DNA from: Thermoleophilaceae bacterium
Lineage (GTDB): Bacteria > Actinomycetota > Thermoleophilia > Solirubrobacterales > JACPNS01
Reading direction: 5' to 3'
Assembly: GCA_016463365.1 (NCBI GenBank)
Contig: JAEMRJ010000030.1
Span: 1-18,974 of the forward strand
Length of the DNA: 18,974 bases
Position 1 is the stretch's first letter. Every line of letters begins with the position of its first letter. Position numbers and translations under genes: made by a program. Of the stretch, positions 1-6,688 are shown piece after piece. A model generated the notes under the pieces. That model saw nothing but the letters and a program-made list of their open reading frames with translations, made no database searches and was not told where the DNA came from.

Positions 1-97
1 CTTCGAAGGTCGCCATCGCCTCGGACTTGCCTGCGCAAGACATCCCGGTGATGATCACCAGGTCGCGCAGGTTGCCGGCAGGCGGTTTCTCGCTCAT
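1..97 (-). CDS. rapZ: RNase adapter protein RapZ, N-terminal fragment (cut by window edge)
   Basis: Only the first 32 codons are inside the window. They start at an ATG (95-97) and read MSEKPPAGNLRDLVIITGMS followed by CAGKSEA. This is the N-terminal P-loop of the RapZ/YvcJ nucleotide-binding family, whose usual signature is G-(M/L)-S-G-A-G-K-S. Here the fourth position is Cys, a mild variant. RapZ proteins bind nucleotides or amino-sugar metabolites and in enterobacteria guide RNase E to small RNAs; the role in actinobacteria is less clear. The gene lies 24 bases downstream of uvrC on the same strand, and uvrC-rapZ-yvcK-whiA is the usual order in actinobacteria, which supports the call despite the short fragment. 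A possible -10 (TAGAGT, 107-112) and a small hairpin lie in the gap, so it may have its own start as well as read-through from uvrC. Confidence 0.8.
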   Translation of the reverse strand, partial: MSEKPPAGNLRDLVIITGMSCAGKSEAMATFE

Positions 98-100
98 TCT

Positions 101-120
101 CCGGCCACTCTAACGGCCGG
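101..120 (-). other. Small inverted repeat in the uvrC-rapZ gap
   Basis: CCGGCC (101-106) and GGCCGG (115-120) are exact inverted copies around an 8-base loop, filling most of the gap between the uvrC stop and the rapZ ATG. No T-tract follows on the minus strand, so it is not a canonical intrinsic terminator. It could affect rapZ translation or processing, or be chance in GC-rich DNA. Confidence 0.35.
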
Positions 121-121
121 G

Positions 122-2050
122 TCAGCGCGTATTGTTGAGTTGGTGAAAGATCTGTCTACCGAGCTTCGCCGGGACGCCAGGGACCGACTCAAGCTGATCG
201 CGCGTGGCGGCGACAACGGCGTCCGGCGAGCCGAAATGTTCAAGCAGCAGCTTCTTTCGCGTCGGACCGACTCCGGGCAGCTCGTCAAAGACGGAGGCAG
301 TCATCGCCTTGTCGCGCTTCTCGCGGTGGAAAGTGATCGCGAACCGGTGCGCTTCGTCGCGGATGCGCTGCATGATCTTCAACCCCGGATCGTCTTTGTC
401 GAGCATCACCGGGTGCTTCCTGCCGGGGACGAAGATCTCTTCTTCGCGCTTTGCGAGCGAGACGACGGGCACGCCTTCTTTGCGGAACTCCTCGAGCTCT
501 TTGATCGCGCTGGAGAGCTGCCCTTTGCCGCCGTCGATCACGATCAGGCCCGGCAGCGACGCGAAGGACTCGTCGTAGTCGTCGTCGTGCGGTGAGATCT
601 CTTTCTGCTTGAGGTACTGCGCCATGCGCCTGCGCAGCACCTCGCCCATCGATGCGAAGTCGTCCTGCCTGCCGTCCAGCTCCTTGACCTTGAAGCGGCG
701 GTAGTCGGCCTTGCGCGGGTTGCCGTCGCGGAAGACGACCATCGAGGCGACGACGTTGGTCGGGCCGAGGTTTGAGATGTCAAAGCACTCGATGCGCACC
801 GGCGGAACTTCGAGCTCCAGCGCCTCCCTGAGATTCTCGAGTCCTTCGCGGCGCGACCTCCGTGCACGCTCGGCGCGGCCCTGCTCGCGCTCGAGCGCCA
901 GCCGCGCGTTGCGCTCGGCAAGTTCAAAGAGTTTGCGCTTCTCGCCGCGCTCGGCCGAGCGGAGCTCGACGTTTGAGCCGCGGCGAGCCTTCAGCAGCCC
1001 GGTTATCGCGTCGAGCTCGATCTGCTCCTCAAAGTCGCGCGCGACGATCACCTGCGGCGGGACTGCCCCACCAGAGGTGTAGTACTGGGCGATGAACTCT
1101 TCGGTGACCTCGTTGTCGCTGACCTCGCCGATGTTGTCCAGGTGAAAACTCTTGCGGTCGGCGAGAATTCCGTCGCGGACTTGAAAGACCTGCGCGTTGG
1201 CCTCGGAGCCGTCGGTTGCGATCGCGACCAGGTCGACCATCCCCAGCGAGGATGAATCGAGCCGATTGCGGTCGATCGAATCCTTCACGGCCGCGATGCG
1301 ATTGCGGTAGACGGCGGCCTCCTCGTACTCGCGGCGCTCGGCCGCGTCGCGCATGCGCTCGTCGAGTTCTGCTTCCACCTCGCGGAAGTTGCCGGCCAGG
1401 AAGCCCTCGATCCGCCCGATGTTGGCGCGGTAATCCGCTTTGGAGATGTAGTCAACGCATGGCGCCTGGCAACGCTTGATGAAGTAGTCAAGGCACGGAT
1501 TGCCCGACTGGCGCCCGGGGCTCGGCCCCTCGCAGGTGCGGTACTGAAAGATCTTGCCGAGCAGCTCGACCAGATTGCGCGCGCGCCTGGCGTCGCTGTA
1601 GGGGCCGAAGTACTTGCGGCCGCGCTTGTGCTTTTCGCGCGTGAAGTACACGCGCGGGTAGTCCTCGTCGAGTGATATTGCGATGAACGGATAGGTCTTG
1701 TCGTCGCGCATCAGAACGTTGAAGCGCGGCCGGTACTGACGGATGAACTGCTGCTCGGTGATCAGCGCCTCGGCCGGATCGCGCGTGACCACGCACTCGA
1801 TGCGCTCGGTCATGGCGATCATCTCGACGGCCTTGCCCTCGGGCGCGGAGAAGTGCGAACTGACGCGGCTCTTGACAGACGTGGCTTTGCCGACGTAGAC
1901 GACGGTGCCGTCGGCGTCGTGGAAGAGGTAGACGCCGGGCTGGTCGGGAAGTTCGCGCCGCTCGTCGATCAGCTTGCCCCGAAAGGGGTTGTGGCGCTGC
2001 GGTTTCTTGTCCGGCTTCTTGTCGGGCTTGGGTTCGGCGGCGTCGGGCAC
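122..2050 (-). CDS. uvrC: Excinuclease ABC subunit C (UvrC)
   Basis: UvrC makes the two incisions around a DNA lesion after UvrA/UvrB loading in nucleotide excision repair. The 642-residue protein carries the full set of parts. There is an N-terminal GIY-YIG nuclease (about 33-110; GVY at 39-41, VYVGKA at 51-56, Arg62). Four cysteines at 173, 186, 194 and 198 have the spacing expected for the UvrC iron-sulfur cluster. A UVR motif that binds UvrB lies at about 222-258. The RNase H-like 5' nuclease has ECFDISN (Asp424) and VIDGGKG (Asp506). Tandem helix-hairpin-helix motifs end the protein (about 587-640). The first 25 residues are a Lys/Pro/Asp-rich extension ahead of the usual start of the fold. 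The start codon is GTG with no Shine-Dalgarno sequence, but TAATCT lies six bases upstream, suggesting a leaderless message. Length is normal for the family. Confidence 0.97.
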   Translation of the reverse strand: MPDAAEPKPDKKPDKKPQRHNPFRGKLIDERRELPDQPGVYLFHDADGTVVYVGKATSVKSRVSSHFSAPEGKAVEMIAMTERIECVVTRDPAEALITEQQFIRQYRPRFNVLMRDDKTYPFIAISLDEDYPRVYFTREKHKRGRKYFGPYSDARRARNLVELLGKIFQYRTCEGPSPGRQSGNPCLDYFIKRCQAPCVDYISKADYRANIGRIEGFLAGNFREVEAELDERMRDAAERREYEEAAVYRNRIAAVKDSIDRNRLDSSSLGMVDLVAIATDGSEANAQVFQVRDGILADRKSFHLDNIGEVSDNEVTEEFIAQYYTSGGAVPPQVIVARDFEEQIELDAITGLLKARRGSNVELRSAERGEKRKLFELAERNARLALEREQGRAERARRSRREGLENLREALELEVPPVRIECFDISNLGPTNVVASMVVFRDGNPRKADYRRFKVKELDGRQDDFASMGEVLRRRMAQYLKQKEISPHDDDYDESFASLPGLIVIDGGKGQLSSAIKELEEFRKEGVPVVSLAKREEEIFVPGRKHPVMLDKDDPGLKIMQRIRDEAHRFAITFHREKRDKAMTASVFDELPGVGPTRKKLLLEHFGSPDAVVAATRDQLESVPGVPAKLGRQIFHQLNNTR

Positions 2051-2056
2051 CCGTGC

Positions 2057-2062
2057 AGATTA
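2057..2062 (-). promoter_or_regulatory. Candidate -10 element of uvrC (leaderless start)
   Basis: TAATCT on the minus strand ends six bases before the uvrC GTG. A TAnnnT hexamer at this distance places transcription start on or next to the start codon, the pattern of actinobacterial leaderless genes. No good -35 is present at 16-18 bases; a TTGACG (2086-2091) is 23 bases away, too far for a normal spacer. Confidence 0.4.
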
Positions 2063-2155
2063 AGGCTCCGACTGCAGACTGCGGCCGTCAATGCGCGATC
2101 TGGCTCGGCACTCAAGTTTGCGCGTTCAAATTGCCGAAGCAAACTCCGAGGGACG

Positions 2156-2662
2156 ATGCAGATCACCGGGAGCACACAAATCGGCTTTATGAGAAAGCGT
2201 TCGCGATATCTGCTCGGGCTGGCGACCGCAAGCCCGGTGCTGATTCTTTACGTTTGGGCCGCGAGCCTCGAGGGGTGGACGCTCGCTGACGGAGTCTTTC
2301 TCTTTTGTCTTGCAATTCCGTACGCGATCTTCATGATCCGTCTGGTGGGTGTGGGCGTAGACCTCACCGCGCATGGCCTCGTGGTGCAGAACTTCTTTCG
2401 CACGCGCACCTACGCGTGGGATCAGATTGATCACTTCGACGCCGAGTCAACGAGAATTGGCTCGAGGAGCATGTGGAGCAGCTTCGTGACCACCGACGGG
2501 GAACGCCACGCACTGAGCGCAGTCCAGGAATACGCCATGAACGTTCTGCTCTTTCGAACCGAGACAAACGCAGCTCGAGCGATTGATGATCTGAACAAGA
2601 TTCTCACGCGGATCAAGCGTGAGGGATTCGACCCTGAAGTCGACTACACCCACGATCTTTGA
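2156..2662 (+). CDS. Small membrane protein with bacterial PH domain
   Basis: The protein has 168 residues. The N-terminus is basic (MRKRSRY after a short lead), followed by two hydrophobic helices (about residues 18-38 and 44-64). The C-terminal part contains GVGVDLTAHGLVVQNFF and then TYAWDQIDHF. That pattern, a 'what the cell uses as its local setting' strand followed by a W-x-x-I strand, is typical of the short bacterial PH domains found in many actinobacterial membrane proteins, whose function is mostly unknown. The start at 2156 is preferred because GAGGG (2148-2152) lies just upstream, although the gap of three bases is short. An ATG at 2189 with no obvious ribosome site is the alternative. 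The open frame continues upstream to 1853 but that part is antisense to uvrC and is not counted. It converges with the neighbouring minus-strand wall hydrolase gene, 22 bases away. Family call is from pattern only. Confidence 0.72.
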   Translation: MQITGSTQIGFMRKRSRYLLGLATASPVLILYVWAASLEGWTLADGVFLFCLAIPYAIFMIRLVGVGVDLTAHGLVVQNFFRTRTYAWDQIDHFDAESTRIGSRSMWSSFVTTDGERHALSAVQEYAMNVLLFRTETNAARAIDDLNKILTRIKREGFDPEVDYTHDL

Positions 2663-2684
2663 ATTCGATGCTCGCCCAAGGGTT

Positions 2685-4061
2685 TCAGCGAATCAAAGCG
2701 ACAGTTGCTGTGAACCCCAGCCCCGCGAATTCCGGATCGTCAAGCGACGCCCCCACCCCCTTCATCAGGCCGATGATCTTCGCGACGTAGCCCTGAGTTT
2801 CGGCATAAGGCGGGATCCCGCCGTACTTCTGGACCGCCCCCGGCCCGGCGTTGTAGGCCGCGAGCGCCTTGGGGATCGATCCGAACTGCTTGATCAGCTG
2901 GGCCATGAGCTTCGCCTGGGCGAGAATCGACGCGCGCGGATCAAATGGATTGGTCAGGCCCATCGAGCGCGCGGTGCCCGGCATGAACTGCGCGATGCCC
3001 TGCGCGCCCGCCGAGGAGACGGCGTTCGGATTGAAGTCTGATTCGGCCTTCAGCTGAGAAGCGAGCAACACCGGCTGCACGTTGTACCGCTGGGCGGCGT
3101 CGATGATCATCTGGCGGAAGCGCTGCGGTACCCAGCTGGGCAGGCCGGCGCTGCCGACGTGGCTGCCGCCGCTGACCTCGCGCGAGCCGGCGCCGTACTG
3201 CGCCGGGACGTCGCGCGGGTTGGCACCGAAGCCGAAGTGCCAGGGCTCCCAGGCGTAGCGCTTGATGAAGCCGAACCGACGCGCGTTGGCAGCGAGCCAG
3301 CCGTAGGCGCCGGGCGGCCCGAGGTCGAGCTCTGTCCCGTATCGATGGAGCGAAGTGCCGGGCGGCGCAACCCACTTGGGATCCGGGTGGGCCGCAAAGA
3401 GGCGCGACTGCTCGGCATCGGACCTGAAGGCGCTGTTGATCGCCAGCGAGATCCCTGCCGAGCGCGCTGCTGCTGCCATGCGGTCGAAGGCGGCAGCGAC
3501 GTCGGGTCGCATCGGCTTGCCCTGGCGATACGCCAGCGGGCCGTCGTAGCCGCCACCGCTGCCGATGGCAGGATTGGCGCCGGGCATCGTCGCGAACGAG
3601 AATCGCAACTCCGCCGTCGCCCGCGCGCGCACTTTCACGTGCCGCTTCTGGTCGGTGCCGGAGATCGCGACATCGTGCTTGCGCAGCGTCGCGACAGTGA
3701 CGCTCGTCGGCGCGGCGCCAAGCCCGAACTTCACGCGCTCGATCCGGCCGACTTCGCGATTGACCACGGCGACGCGCACCGCCGCTGCGCGAGCGCGTAA
3801 CCGGTAGGCAGCCGGTGACAGGTAGTGCGGGTTCGGTGCGCCGCCCGGCAGTACCGGTGGCTCGAATGTGCGCGAGTAGTCCTTCGCCATGCGACCGGCC
3901 GCTGCCGCTGCGGCGATGTCGGCCGTGCGCTGGTCATGACCGCGCGCCGCGAGCGCGCCGCCGTACTGGGCGAAGAGCGCCACGCCCAGCAGCGCGAGAA
4001 TCGATCCTGCCACGAGCCCGATCGACGCCTGGCCGCGCGCATCACCGATCAAACGTCTCAT
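2685..4061 (-). CDS. TadE/TadG-like anchored cell-wall hydrolase: VanY-type D,D-carboxypeptidase fused to lytic transglycosylase
   Basis: The 458-residue protein has three parts. Residues 1-60 look like a TadE/TadG or Rv3654c-type N-terminus: a short basic lead, RGQASIGLVAG, one hydrophobic helix (about 12-33) and a D-x-x-A-A-A-A-A segment. Residues about 185-280 form an M15 (VanY) peptidase with NSAFRSDAEQ, SLHRYGTELDLG and EPWHFGF, giving the zinc ligands His239, Asp246 and His275. Residues about 312-432 form an SLT transglycosylase with LKAESDFNPNAVSSAGAQGI (catalytic Glu340) and AYNAGPGAVQKYGGIPPYA. Both catalytic sets look intact. The predicted job is cutting peptide stems and glycan strands of peptidoglycan outside the membrane while anchored. 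The ATG at 4061 overlaps the upstream stop as ATGA, which fixes the start over a longer frame beginning at 4139. It is last in a coupled four-gene block with TadE-like proteins. The fusion order is unusual to my knowledge. Confidence 0.85.
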   Translation of the reverse strand: MRRLIGDARGQASIGLVAGSILALLGVALFAQYGGALAARGHDQRTADIAAAAAAGRMAKDYSRTFEPPVLPGGAPNPHYLSPAAYRLRARAAAVRVAVVNREVGRIERVKFGLGAAPTSVTVATLRKHDVAISGTDQKRHVKVRARATAELRFSFATMPGANPAIGSGGGYDGPLAYRQGKPMRPDVAAAFDRMAAAARSAGISLAINSAFRSDAEQSRLFAAHPDPKWVAPPGTSLHRYGTELDLGPPGAYGWLAANARRFGFIKRYAWEPWHFGFGANPRDVPAQYGAGSREVSGGSHVGSAGLPSWVPQRFRQMIIDAAQRYNVQPVLLASQLKAESDFNPNAVSSAGAQGIAQFMPGTARSMGLTNPFDPRASILAQAKLMAQLIKQFGSIPKALAAYNAGPGAVQKYGGIPPYAETQGYVAKIIGLMKGVGASLDDPEFAGLGFTATVALIR

Positions 4062-4528
4062 CCGCGCGCGCCCCTTGCGCCGAGCAGGCAGTCGGCCAGC
4101 TGTTCGGCGCCGCGTTCGAGCTCTCGTCTGCGACGCCACGGAGGCGCCAGTCCGACGCGTGACGGAGCGAGTTCGAGCGCGCAGTTCACGTCGTCAACAC
4201 GGCCGACCGCGACGAGCTCGGCCAACGCGCTGGCTTGAGCGCAGTTCAGCTCGCGCATCGCCAACCCACAGTACGCGACGTCACTGGCCTCATCGACAAA
4301 CAGCCATATCCGGTCAAACTCGGTTGCCCGAAAGGTGTCGTCAAGCGCTTCGAAGCGCACGCAGGTGATCACCACTGGAGCAAGCGATTCGAGGATCCGT
4401 GTCAGCTCTGCGAATCGGAACTGCCGGCCGCAGGCGTCCACCATGAGCACCCGTGAAGTCGCTGCGAGCGCCGGCCCGGTAGACGCGCGCGGAACCCGCT
4501 CGACGAACAAGTCTGCGACCGCGCCCAT
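4058..4528 (-). CDS. Unrecognised Rossmann-like protein in a TadE-type operon
   Basis: I do not recognise this 156-residue protein. It alternates likely strands and helices: SRVLMVDAC, a helix, APVVITCVRF, a helix, DRIWLFVDEAS, then a long Ala/Leu-rich helix, ending in an Arg/Glu-rich tail (PPWRRRRELERG). The order recalls the second half of MinD/CpaE (TadZ) ATPases or a receiver-like fold, but there is no P-loop (no GKGG or GKT motif), so it should not hydrolyse ATP by that mechanism. No signal peptide or membrane helix is seen, so it is probably cytoplasmic. Its ATG overlaps the preceding stop (TGATG at 4526-4530), and its own stop overlaps the next start (ATGA at 4058-4061). It is therefore translated in step with membrane-exposed partners and may be their cytoplasmic positioning or assembly factor. 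That role is inference. Confidence 0.75.
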   Translation of the reverse strand: MGAVADLFVERVPRASTGPALAATSRVLMVDACGRQFRFAELTRILESLAPVVITCVRFEALDDTFRATEFDRIWLFVDEASDVAYCGLAMRELNCAQASALAELVAVGRVDDVNCALELAPSRVGLAPPWRRRRELERGAEQLADCLLGARGARG

Positions 4529-4854
4529 CACTGCCGCGTGAACCTTGCCTCGGAGCGGGCAACGAGCAGGCCGGCCAGAACGGGAAAGATCGTGCGCGGC
4601 TTCAACTGCACGCTCACGCGCGTGCCCCGCGTCTGCACTTCGACCCGCGTGGTCGACCACCCCGGTACCGCAGCTCGAGCAGCTTTTCCCGGACTGCGGC
4701 CCAGCTGCCCGGCAAGTGCCCCGGCGTGTGCGGCGTTGCCCGCCGCCACGTACGAACCGCCCGCGACAAGCCCCTGCAGCCCGAGCAAGCAGCACGCGAT
4801 CACAATCGGCGTCATCAGAACGGTCTCGATCGTCGACTGGCCGCGCTCGCTCAT
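4528..4854 (-). CDS. TadE-like membrane protein (second copy)
   Basis: This is a 108-residue protein with the N-terminal signature MSERGQSTIETVLMTPIVIA, the G-Q-x-(S/T)-(V/I)-E motif followed by a hydrophobic helix (about 11-33), as in TadE/TadF and other pseudopilin-like proteins of Tad/Flp systems. The Glu in the motif matches the conserved Glu5-type position of type IV pilin-like proteins. The remainder (about 75 residues) is predicted to lie outside the membrane, with a small strand-rich core (VEVQTRGTRVSVQLK) and a second hydrophobic patch (IFPVLAGLLVA). The start ATG overlaps the previous gene stop as ATGA (4851-4854) and its stop overlaps the next start, so all three are probably translationally coupled. 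No prepilin peptidase, ATPase or TadB/C gene lies in the window. Confidence 0.8.
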   Translation of the reverse strand: MSERGQSTIETVLMTPIVIACCLLGLQGLVAGGSYVAAGNAAHAGALAGQLGRSPGKAARAAVPGWSTTRVEVQTRGTRVSVQLKPRTIFPVLAGLLVARSEARFTRQ

Positions 4855-5237
4855 GGCGCCATCCGGGAGCTTGCGCTGACCAGTGGTCCGCCGCCCGCAC
4901 CAAGCGCAGCCCGAAACGGCATCACCAGCGGCACGCGGGCGCTCACGACGACCTCGCCAGATTTTGACGCGCGCACGCGACGCGAGGACTCCGGCGATGA
5001 AGCAAGCAGCGCATCGGCAAGCCTTCGGCCCTGCCTGGCCCCCGCGCGCTCGTCACCGCGTTGCCCGGCCACGTAGTGCGCGCGAGCAGCCGCCCGCGCT
5101 GCCTCAGAGACCTTCCACCAGGTTTGCCCGACGACAACGATCTGCCAGCCGGCGGACATCACAACGATCACCAGCGGCAGCGCAAAAAGCAGTTCAACGC
5201 TCGACTGCCCACGCGTTCCTCGAAGTGATCGACCCAT
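4851..5237 (-). CDS. TadE-like membrane protein (first copy)
   Basis: The protein has 128 residues with MGRSLRGTRGQSSVELLFAL leading into a hydrophobic helix (to about residue 38), the TadE/TadF hallmark (RGQSSVE plus helix). After the helix come a W-W and an Ala-rich helix (VSEAARAAARAHYVAG), then a region ending in VVVSARVPLVMPF, much as in TadE/TadG minor pilins. I chose the ATG at 5237 over an in-frame TTG at 5273: the ATG has AGGAT nine or so bases upstream, which could be either a ribosome site or a -10 element, while the TTG has nothing. It opens a four-gene unit reaching 2685 with overlaps of one or four bases at every junction. The diguanylate cyclase gene ends 75 bases upstream on the same strand. 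Confidence 0.82.
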   Translation of the reverse strand: MGRSLRGTRGQSSVELLFALPLVIVVMSAGWQIVVVGQTWWKVSEAARAAARAHYVAGQRGDERAGARQGRRLADALLASSPESSRRVRASKSGEVVVSARVPLVMPFRAALGAGGGPLVSASSRMAP

Positions 5238-5244
5238 GCGGACG

Positions 5245-5273
5245 ATCCTGCCGATCGGCGCGTAACGGTTCAA
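5245..5273 (-). promoter_or_regulatory. Possible promoter of the TadE-wall hydrolase operon
   Basis: On the minus strand TTGAAC (5268-5273) is followed after 17 bases by CAGGAT (5245-5250), seven bases before the ATG at 5237. If used as -35/-10, the message would start at the ATG itself. The AGGAT can equally be read as a weak ribosome site, so this is tentative. Confidence 0.3.
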
Positions 5274-5312
5274 GACCGAAAAGCAACGACCCCGTAAAAA
5301 ATCAGTTAAGAA

Positions 5313-6230
5313 TCAGCCGCGACGCAGGGACCCGAGCATCGGGTTCGCTGACTTGGTGTCGCGGCGGCGTCCACCCTTGGCGGCATACATCGCGACGTCT
5401 GCCCGGTGCACAAGCTCATCGGGTGAGCTGTCACTGCCGCGCATGGCTGCGGCACCGATCGAAAGTGAGACAGCCATCCCGGAGGCTTCGATGCGAAGAC
5501 GCTCGACCAGGCGGTCAAGCCCGGCCTCCTCGGTCTCGGGGCAGACGACCACAAATTCGTCGCCGCCCAGGCGGGCGGTGAAGTCCGAACCACGCGCTGT
5601 AGCGGTGATCGCCGCAGCGACTTCACGCAGCAGGCGGTCTCCGGCGACGTGGCCGTAGGTGTCGTTGTAGGCCTTGAAGTGGTCGAGGTCCACGAACACC
5701 ATGCCGAGCGGACGACCGTGGCGCAGCGCGCGCTGCCACTCGATCGCCATCTGACGATCAAAACCTTCGCGGTTGGCGAGACCCGTGAGGCGGTCAAGCT
5801 GCGCGACCCGGGCCGTCGATATCGCGCGACGGCGCTCACGGAACGACACGACCGCGAGGATCGATGTTGCGAAAATCAACAGGAGCAGCGCAGCGCGGAA
5901 GGCCAGGGGGATGCCGTCCACCGCACGGGCGACCGTGGCGCGCCGTTGCGGGCTGTCGGCGTTCTCGACACTCGATGCAACGCGACTCTCGCCCGATTCT
6001 GTCACTACCGCAGCGGCCACAACCGCCGGCCCGGAACCGCCGCCATCAGCATTGGTGCTCGCGTACGCAACAAGCGCCAACGGGCCGAGCAGCATCACAA
6101 CAACCATGAGCAATGCCGGCAGAAACTGGGACCCGCGGCGCAGGTTTGGCCGCGAAGAACGGAATATGTTCCGATACTCCGACAAAGTGACGACAAAGTA
6201 ACTGCGCCGTCGGTCGTAAAAAACGGACAT
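5313..6230 (-). CDS. Membrane diguanylate cyclase (GGDEF domain)
   Basis: This enzyme makes cyclic di-GMP from two GTP. From the ATG at 6230 the protein has 305 residues: a basic N-terminus, a helix at about 36-57, an outside loop of about 50 residues (Gly/Ala/Ser rich, perhaps a small sensor), a second helix at about 110-130, and a cytosolic GGDEF domain at about 145-290. The motif RLGGDEFVVV (GGDEF at 222-226) is canonical, as are DxLTGLxNR (DRLTGLANR) and FVDLDHFKAYND. An inhibitory I-site RxxD is present (Arg213, Asp216). No EAL or HD-GYP domain is attached. An upstream in-frame GTG at 6269 is possible, but AGGGGA just before 6230 favours the ATG despite a short gap. It lies directly upstream of the TadE-like operon on the same strand, so c-di-GMP control of that surface module is plausible but not shown. 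Confidence 0.92.
   Translation of the reverse strand: MSVFYDRRRSYFVVTLSEYRNIFRSSRPNLRRGSQFLPALLMVVVMLLGPLALVAYASTNADGGGSGPAVVAAAVVTESGESRVASSVENADSPQRRATVARAVDGIPLAFRAALLLLIFATSILAVVSFRERRRAISTARVAQLDRLTGLANREGFDRQMAIEWQRALRHGRPLGMVFVDLDHFKAYNDTYGHVAGDRLLREVAAAITATARGSDFTARLGGDEFVVVCPETEEAGLDRLVERLRIEASGMAVSLSIGAAAMRGSDSSPDELVHRADVAMYAAKGGRRRDTKSANPMLGSLRRG
6181..6200 (+). repeat. Tandem GACAAAGT direct repeats near the cyclase start
   Basis: GACAAAGT occurs at 6181-6188 and again at 6192-6199, eleven bases apart, one helical turn. Just before it, CGGAA (6160-6164) and TTCCG (6169-6173) form an inverted repeat. Both lie inside the first codons of the predicted cyclase. They could be a regulator site if the true start is further in, or chance. 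Confidence 0.3.
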
Positions 6231-6287
6231 TTCCCCTGCAATCACGAGAAAACGCAAGCGCGCTTTCACGGCGTCCGGGGACCGGGC

Positions 6288-6659
6288 CTAGATCACCCAG
6301 CGGCGCGACTCGCGCCAGACCCAGTAGATCGCAAAGCCGCAGGCGGCGAGAATCAGAATCAGCAGCACGATGCCGCCGTTCCAGAGCTCGCGGAAGCGGT
6401 CGACAGCCACAATTGAAAGCATCGCCAAGGCGACCGCGCCATAGACGATCCCGCGGTTGCGCTCGCTGAGCGACGAGATCCACTCGCCCTGGGACCGATA
6501 AAGACTGACCAGACCGAAGCCGACGAGCGTCAGGAAGACCGCCTGGATCGAGTTGTTGACGATGTTGATGAAGGCGCCGCCGTTCGGCGAAGCGACGATC
6601 AGAAACGCCAGAAGAGCGATCAGTCCAAGACCGATCCAGGTTCTCCGCGGATTGCTCAC
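6288..6659 (-). CDS. Small four-helix membrane protein, unknown function
   Basis: The 123-residue protein is not one I recognise. It has four likely membrane helices (about 8-25, 31-54, 70-89 and 93-115), a basic N-terminus (SNPRRTW) and a basic C-terminus (WRESRRWVI), with no obvious catalytic or binding motif. The start is a GTG (6657-6659). A TAGGCT hexamer seven bases upstream fits a leaderless message, and there is no Shine-Dalgarno sequence at a good distance. It lies 29 bases downstream of the DUF47 gene and upstream of the diguanylate cyclase on the same strand. It may be co-transcribed with either, but the separate promoter suggests independent expression. Confidence 0.75.
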   Translation of the reverse strand: MSNPRRTWIGLGLIALLAFLIVASPNGGAFINIVNNSIQAVFLTLVGFGLVSLYRSQGEWISSLSERNRGIVYGAVALAMLSIVAVDRFRELWNGGIVLLILILAACGFAIYWVWRESRRWVI

Positions 6660-6666
6660 GACGAGC

Positions 6667-6672
6667 AGCCTA
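6667..6672 (-). promoter_or_regulatory. Candidate -10 element, leaderless start at 6659
   Basis: TAGGCT on the minus strand followed by seven bases and the GTG start. It sits in the 29-base gap after the DUF47 gene. No clear -35 is visible. Confidence 0.4.
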
Positions 6673-6688
6673 CGCGCAGAGCAGGGCG

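Noticed and set aside
1853..2155. Upstream extension of the PH-domain protein frame
   Set aside because: It runs antisense through the uvrC start and gives no membrane or PH-like sequence. A ribosome site and helices begin only at 2156.
4529..4903. Upstream extension of the unrecognised protein's frame to 4903
   Set aside because: This part overlaps the TadE-like gene in another frame and is Arg/Gly/Ala-rich. The ATG at 4528 with a TGATG overlap gives a much better start.
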